A DNA stretch of 34,802 nt. Source: JAAYCB01 sp012744395. Its GTDB lineage: Bacteria > Planctomycetota > Planctomycetia > Pirellulales > Thermoguttaceae. Below the pieces are notes generated by a model. The model was not told the DNA's origin. It did no database searches and was given only the letters and a program-made list of their open reading frames with translations. Positions 31,785-34,802 of the stretch are shown in pieces; the first letter of the stretch is position 1, and each line of letters opens with the position of its first letter. The DNA lies in assembly GCA_028703175.1 (NCBI GenBank), contig JAQVNJ010000060.1, positions 1 to 34,802 of the forward strand, given 5' to 3'. The translations under genes were made by a program, and so were the position numbers.

Positions 31785-32172
31785 GATGCGAGAACAAACG
31801 GTCCGTAATCGTCGGCGGCTGCCGATCTGGCTGCCGGCTGCCGCATGGGCGGCGTTGGCATGCTGCCGAGCGGCCGCCGGCGCCGAGAGGGAAACGCCCC
31901 TGCCCAGGCCGCTGGCGGCGGCGGACCGGCCGGTCCTCGACTCGGGCGACCATGCGGCTGCTTACCCGTTCGGCCCTCGTCCTGATGATGACGGCGGCGC
32001 ATGGGTCAACCAGATCGTGGCCACCGCGATCGCGTGGGGATTGGCGATCGCGGTGACATTGGTTCTCCTGAAATTCCTCGATGCGACGATGGGCCTGCGC
32101 GTCTCGCACGATGAGGAAATCCAGGGCTTGGATCTCAGCCCGCTCGGCGAGGAAGGCTACATCTTCATCTAA
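31783..32172 (+). CDS. Amt C-terminal-tail protein (ammonium transporter with internal deletion)
   Basis: A 129-residue open frame. It has a basic N-terminus and signal peptide (LPIWLPAAAWAALACCRAAAGA), then LDSGDHA, which resembles the segment before helix 1 of Amt transporters (DTGDTAW-like). A short linker follows, one membrane helix (VNQIVATAIAWGLAIAVTLV and on), and a clear Amt C-terminus: TMGLRVSHDEEIQGLDL then GEEGY. About 330 residues with the conducting channel are absent, so it cannot transport ammonium. The retained cytoplasmic tail is the region that responds to P-II proteins in true Amt. The ATG at 31783 is used; any of the in-frame ATGs in the upstream tandem repeat (first usable at 31693) could serve. 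P-II follows 74 nt later. Confidence 0.7.
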   Translation: MMREQTVRNRRRLPIWLPAAAWAALACCRAAAGAERETPLPRPLAAADRPVLDSGDHAAAYPFGPRPDDDGGAWVNQIVATAIAWGLAIAVTLVLLKFLDATMGLRVSHDEEIQGLDLSPLGEEGYIFI

Positions 32173-32246
32173 ACGAGCTGCCGGCCGCCGGTGCTCGGCT
32201 GCCAGCCCGGATTGCCGAACAAGGCTGCCATTCGAGGAGGCGCTGC

Positions 32247-32585
32247 ATGAAGAAGATCGAAGCGATCATTCGCCATTTCAAACTCGAAGATGTGAAGAGC
32301 GCCCTCGATGAACAGGGCGTGCGAGGGATGACGGTCACCGAGGTCCGCGGGTTCGGGCGCCAGAAAGGGCACACCGAGATGTATCGCGGAACCGAATACA
32401 CCGTCGACCTGGTGCCGAAACTCAAGCTCGAGATCGCCGTGGCGGAGAGCGCTGTCCAGGACGTGATCGACACGCTCGTCCAGGCGGCGCGGACCGGCCA
32501 GGTCGGCGACGGGAAGATTTTCGTCAGCGAGCTGACGCAGACCGTGCGGATTCGGACGGGCGAGGTGGACGGCGACGCGATCTGA
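32247..32585 (+). CDS. glnB: Nitrogen regulatory protein P-II
   Basis: A 112-residue P-II protein. It senses 2-oxoglutarate and ATP/ADP, and glutamine through modification, and regulates Amt, glutamine synthetase adenylylation and NtrB. The T-loop has Y51 (GTEYTVDLVPK), the uridylylation site, and the family signatures YRGTEYTVDLVPK and TGQVGDGKIFV are complete. Context beside an amt-type gene favours GlnK over GlnB, but sequence alone does not separate them. ATG 32247 has GAGGAGG upstream. It should share the sigma-54 promoter at 31653. Its stop lies 1 nt from the stop of the convergent glycosyltransferase gene. Confidence 0.96.
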   Translation: MKKIEAIIRHFKLEDVKSALDEQGVRGMTVTEVRGFGRQKGHTEMYRGTEYTVDLVPKLKLEIAVAESAVQDVIDTLVQAARTGQVGDGKIFVSELTQTVRIRTGEVDGDAI

Positions 32586-32586
32586 T

Positions 32587-33747
32587 TCAGGCGGCGCGGC
32601 GCGGCGCGGCCACGCCCGACCGCAGGGAGACGATCGTCTCGTAGAGTTGAACAAGCTGGTCGATGCTCCGGTCCAGCGTGTGCCCGATCGCCATCCGCCG
32701 CGCGGCACGGCTCATCCGCTCGCGCCGGGATGGGTCAAACAGGTCGACCAGCCGGGCGGCCAACGCCTCGTCGTCGGCCGATTCGATCAGGAAACCATCC
32801 ACGCCGTCGCTGACCAGTTCGCTGGCGCCGTCTGCCCGCGAGGCGATCGAGGGCAAGCCGCAGGCGGCGGCCTCCAGGAGCGTGAGACTGAACGGATCAT
32901 GGCGCGAAGGGAGGATGAATGCGTCGGCCGCCGCATAATAGGGGACCAGGTCGGACTGGTTGACGAAGATCGCCCGGTCCGCCGCGCCAAGATGCCTGGC
33001 AGACTTCTGGCGGGCCTGGCAATCGAGGCCGCCGACCGCCACCAGCCGGACCCGGCGTTCCGCGGCAGCCAGACGCCTCAGTGCGCGAAGGGCCGTATCC
33101 AACCCCTTGCGATAGGGGTCGCTTCCCACCCAGAGAACGAGAAACTCGTCCGTCTCAACGCCCAATTTGCGGCGGGTCGTATCGCGCCGCAGGGGGCGGA
33201 CATGGGGGGAGTACTTCTTGATGTCCACGCCCGGGTAGACCACATGGAGTTGTTCCGGCGGGATTTGGTGGCAAGACCCGTAGATGCCGGCCACCATCGT
33301 CGAGGGCGCGACGACCAGCGTGCGGGGATCGAGCGGTGGAGGCGCGGCCCGTCGCCCCGGCTGAACCGCGAGCGGGAAGAGGCGGCGAGCCAGGCGCTTC
33401 AGGAGGCCGGCGAGCCGAGGGCCGCCGGACAGCTCGCCCTGGCCTTCCAGCCCGGCCGGTTCGGCGGGCGTGAACACATCGGCGGATCGGCCCAGCCCGA
33501 TGCCGTGGACAATGTCGGCTCGGAGGCTGCCCAGGGCGGCCTCAAGATGTGCTTCGCGGGCGGCAGGCGAGCCGGCACGGCCGGCCGTGTGCGCGTGCAC
33601 GCCCGACGGAACCGCGGCAGTGAACAGGCGGGCGAGCAGATGCACCTGGTGACCTCTGCGCAGCAGCCTGGAGGCAAGCTGGCTGAGCCAGGCTTCGGTC
33701 ACCCCACTGCGTGAGGGGAAAACGTCGACGGCCAGGGCGATCTTCAT
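32587..33747 (-). CDS. Family 4 glycosyltransferase
   Basis: A 386-residue GT-B fold glycosyltransferase of family GT4. The N-terminal acceptor half starts MKIALAVDVFPSRSGVTEAW with the usual glycine-containing loop. The C-terminal half has VVYPGVDIKKYSP, LWVGSDPYRKGLDTALRAL and the nucleotide-sugar E-x7-E region DPFSLTLLEAAACGLPSIAS. It transfers a sugar from an activated donor, probably to a surface polysaccharide or lipid; donor and acceptor are unknown. ATG 33747 is chosen; an in-frame ATG at 33762 would add five residues. No neighbouring polysaccharide genes lie within the window. Confidence 0.92.
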   Translation of the reverse strand: MKIALAVDVFPSRSGVTEAWLSQLASRLLRRGHQVHLLARLFTAAVPSGVHAHTAGRAGSPAAREAHLEAALGSLRADIVHGIGLGRSADVFTPAEPAGLEGQGELSGGPRLAGLLKRLARRLFPLAVQPGRRAAPPPLDPRTLVVAPSTMVAGIYGSCHQIPPEQLHVVYPGVDIKKYSPHVRPLRRDTTRRKLGVETDEFLVLWVGSDPYRKGLDTALRALRRLAAAERRVRLVAVGGLDCQARQKSARHLGAADRAIFVNQSDLVPYYAAADAFILPSRHDPFSLTLLEAAACGLPSIASRADGASELVSDGVDGFLIESADDEALAARLVDLFDPSRRERMSRAARRMAIGHTLDRSIDQLVQLYETIVSLRSGVAAPRRAA

Positions 33748-34155
33748 CCGTTGGGCTCCCATATTCTGGCCTGAGACATCCAGACAGTCAGCGTAAACCA
33801 TCGGCATGCAACGCGGTAAAACTTGACGATTCGATCGATTATGCCTCTGGCCGGCGGAAAAGACCGCATGCCGTCGGGTTCCGACCAGGATCGCCACCCG
33901 GCTCCCAGGCGGGCGGATAGCGCTTGACCTGGGGTCCATGAGCGGTGACACTGGTAGGCTCACGAGCGAAAATGGTGCAGTTGTCCTAGCCTTTGGGAGG
34001 GTACCCCCCTCTCCGTTCGGGTCCCCGGCCTGGTTGCGGGAAAGACACGGGATCGGGGGGGATTGCCGGCGCGCCGCGGGCGACCGGAGGCGGGCAACCA
34101 GGCAGAGGCCCCCGTTCGACCAACAGATCAACCAGCGCAGAGGAGACGATTCGAG
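33748..34155. other. Divergent spacer upstream of the acyl carrier protein
   Basis: 408 nt with no gene. TTGACG (33827) and TTGACC (33924) occur on the plus strand but have no -10 at correct spacing. G/C runs near 33999-34060 form no clear hairpin. Confidence 0.4.
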
Positions 34156-34410
34156 ATGGCCAGCGTGGAAGATCGAGTGATTGCGGTGACAGCCCGAGTT
34201 CTTCAGTTGAATCCGCAGGAGATCAAACCGGAGCACGTCTTCACGACTGATTTGGGCGCCGAGAGTGTCCAGTCGGTGGAGTTGGTCGCGATGTTCGAGG
34301 AGGAATTCGGCGTCGAGATGGACGAGGACGAGGCACTCAGCGTTCAGACGGTGGGTGATGCGGTGGCGTACATCGCCAAGGTCTGCGAGCAGCAAGGCAT
34401 CGATGCCTGA
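34156..34410 (+). CDS. Acyl carrier protein
   Basis: An 84-residue acidic four-helix protein that carries acyl chains on a 4'-phosphopantetheine arm. The attachment site is DLGAESVQSVEL with the serine at residue 37; the usual DSL is replaced by ESV, so this is not a canonical fatty-acid AcpP sequence. The following helix MFEEEFGVEMDEDEA is typical. ATG 34156 has GAGGAGA about 10 nt upstream. An HMGL-like carboxyltransferase gene starts 140 nt downstream on the same strand. It may be a specialised ACP; without neighbouring ketosynthase genes its pathway is open. Confidence 0.92.
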   Translation: MASVEDRVIAVTARVLQLNPQEIKPEHVFTTDLGAESVQSVELVAMFEEEFGVEMDEDEALSVQTVGDAVAYIAKVCEQQGIDA

Positions 34411-34550
34411 TTCGTCAGCACCGGCAGGCGACCGCTGGCGGGCCGGGCGGGCTTGAGCCCGACCGGTTTGGCGAGCACCCGGCGAGGAGATTGGCGTCAG
34501 GGGAGGTCTCCCTGACAAGCGCAATTCAGGCAATTCTCTGACGAGGCCCG

Positions 34551-34802
34551 ATGATGCCCAACCAAGAAAGATTCCCCCTGATCGACGCAACCGAACCGAA
34601 CCTGATGGAGGACACGTTTGGATACGATCTGCCGCCGCGGATCAAGTTCGACGGCCCACTGGTGGAATACATCGATGGCAAGCCGGTCGAATTCTCCACG
34701 GAAGAGTTCCTCAAGCGCGACTTTTACGTCACGGATACGACGTTTCGCGATGGGCAGCAGGCCCGCCCGCCGTATACGATCGAGCAGATGGTGCACATTT
34801 AC
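34551..34802 (+). CDS. HMGL-like carboxyltransferase (2-isopropylmalate/homocitrate synthase family), partial
   Basis: The first 84 codons of a gene cut by the window end. After a 60-residue N-terminal segment (FPLIDATEPNLMEDTFGYDL, then PPRIKFDGPLVEYIDG) it reads VTDTTFRDGQQARPPYTIEQ, the first strand of the HMGL-like TIM barrel, whose D and R bind metal and substrate. Relatives condense acetyl-CoA with 2-oxoacids or cleave such products; the specific reaction cannot be assigned from this part. ATG 34551 is used, with a second ATG directly after; GACGAGG lies upstream. Confidence 0.85.
   Translation, partial: MMPNQERFPLIDATEPNLMEDTFGYDLPPRIKFDGPLVEYIDGKPVEFSTEEFLKRDFYVTDTTFRDGQQARPPYTIEQMVHIY

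Noticed and set aside
31674..31808. A 44-residue frame reading MKQRKPIANSAEN with repeated ANSAEN units
   Set aside because: Its ATG lies upstream of the start predicted for the sigma-54 promoter, and it has no ribosome binding site. The repeats fit better as the start region of the Amt-like frame.
34496..34516. Hairpin GTCAGGG/CCCTGAC between acp and the HMGL-like gene
   Set aside because: Seven base pairs with a 7-nt loop, but no T-run follows, so it is not a convincing terminator.

Overview
The window reads as a piece of chromosome from a high-GC member of the Planctomycetota (probably Pirellulales-like; this is inferred from gene content, not from a phylogeny). The pointers are several Tat-exported Gfo/Idh/MocA oxidoreductases and a Tat-exported sugar isomerase, a WPQWRGPNRDG-type beta-propeller family, a very short LuxR-type HTH protein, a ceramidase-like secreted protein, an acyl carrier protein next to a DTTFRDGQQARPPYT-type carboxyltransferase, and lpx genes for an outer membrane. 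Most genes are housekeeping or metabolic. There is no phage, insertion sequence or CRISPR array that I can see.

Layout. 1-4345: a bacterial SET-domain protein (-) and yceH (+) diverge from facing promoters; then come a Tat-exported TIM-barrel isomerase (-), a wrecked beta-propeller gene (-) and a short LuxR-type HTH gene (-). 4965-10462: a Gfo/Idh/MocA oxidoreductase (+), a ceramidase-like protein and a small membrane protein (both -), and a large secreted glycoside-hydrolase-like protein (+). 10709-10829: tRNA-Ala(GGC) with its terminator (-). 11167-13205: lpxD-lpxI, translationally coupled (lipid A). 13458-19730: a TlpA-like thioredoxin lipoprotein (-) with an out-of-frame coding remnant after it, an RluA-type pseudouridine synthase (+), aconitase (+) and a GNAT acetyltransferase (+). 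19846-22306: two M16 peptidases, the first without its zinc site and the second with it. 22359-25801: greA (-) with a terminator in its leader, a candidate new small RNA (+), and transketolase (-). 26070-29199: metY and a metX-metW fusion (-), a methionine operon with a 170-nt leader. 29200-29840: repeat-rich spacer. 29841-31268: another Tat Gfo/Idh/MocA protein (-). 31653-32585: a sigma-54 promoter, five 18-bp tandem repeats, an ammonium-transporter remnant and a P-II protein (+). 32587-34802: a GT4 glycosyltransferase (-), an acyl carrier protein (+) and the start of an HMGL-like carboxyltransferase (+, cut by the window end).

What stands out. (1) The nitrogen locus: a textbook -24/-12 promoter drives a gene whose initiation region is an 18-bp tandem array in which every unit carries a start codon. 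The encoded protein keeps the signal peptide, last helix and C-terminal tail of an Amt transporter but lacks the channel, and P-II follows directly. (2) An unannotated, well-formed sRNA transcription unit at 23288-23467. (3) An intrinsic terminator between the greA promoter region and the greA ribosome binding site. (4) A MetX-MetW fusion. (5) A beta-propeller gene with one in-frame TGA and a clean internal deletion. Where I looked, promoters follow a sigma-70-like pattern of TTGACC or TTTACA, mostly 17 bp and then a TA-rich -10, and these sites helped choose starts.
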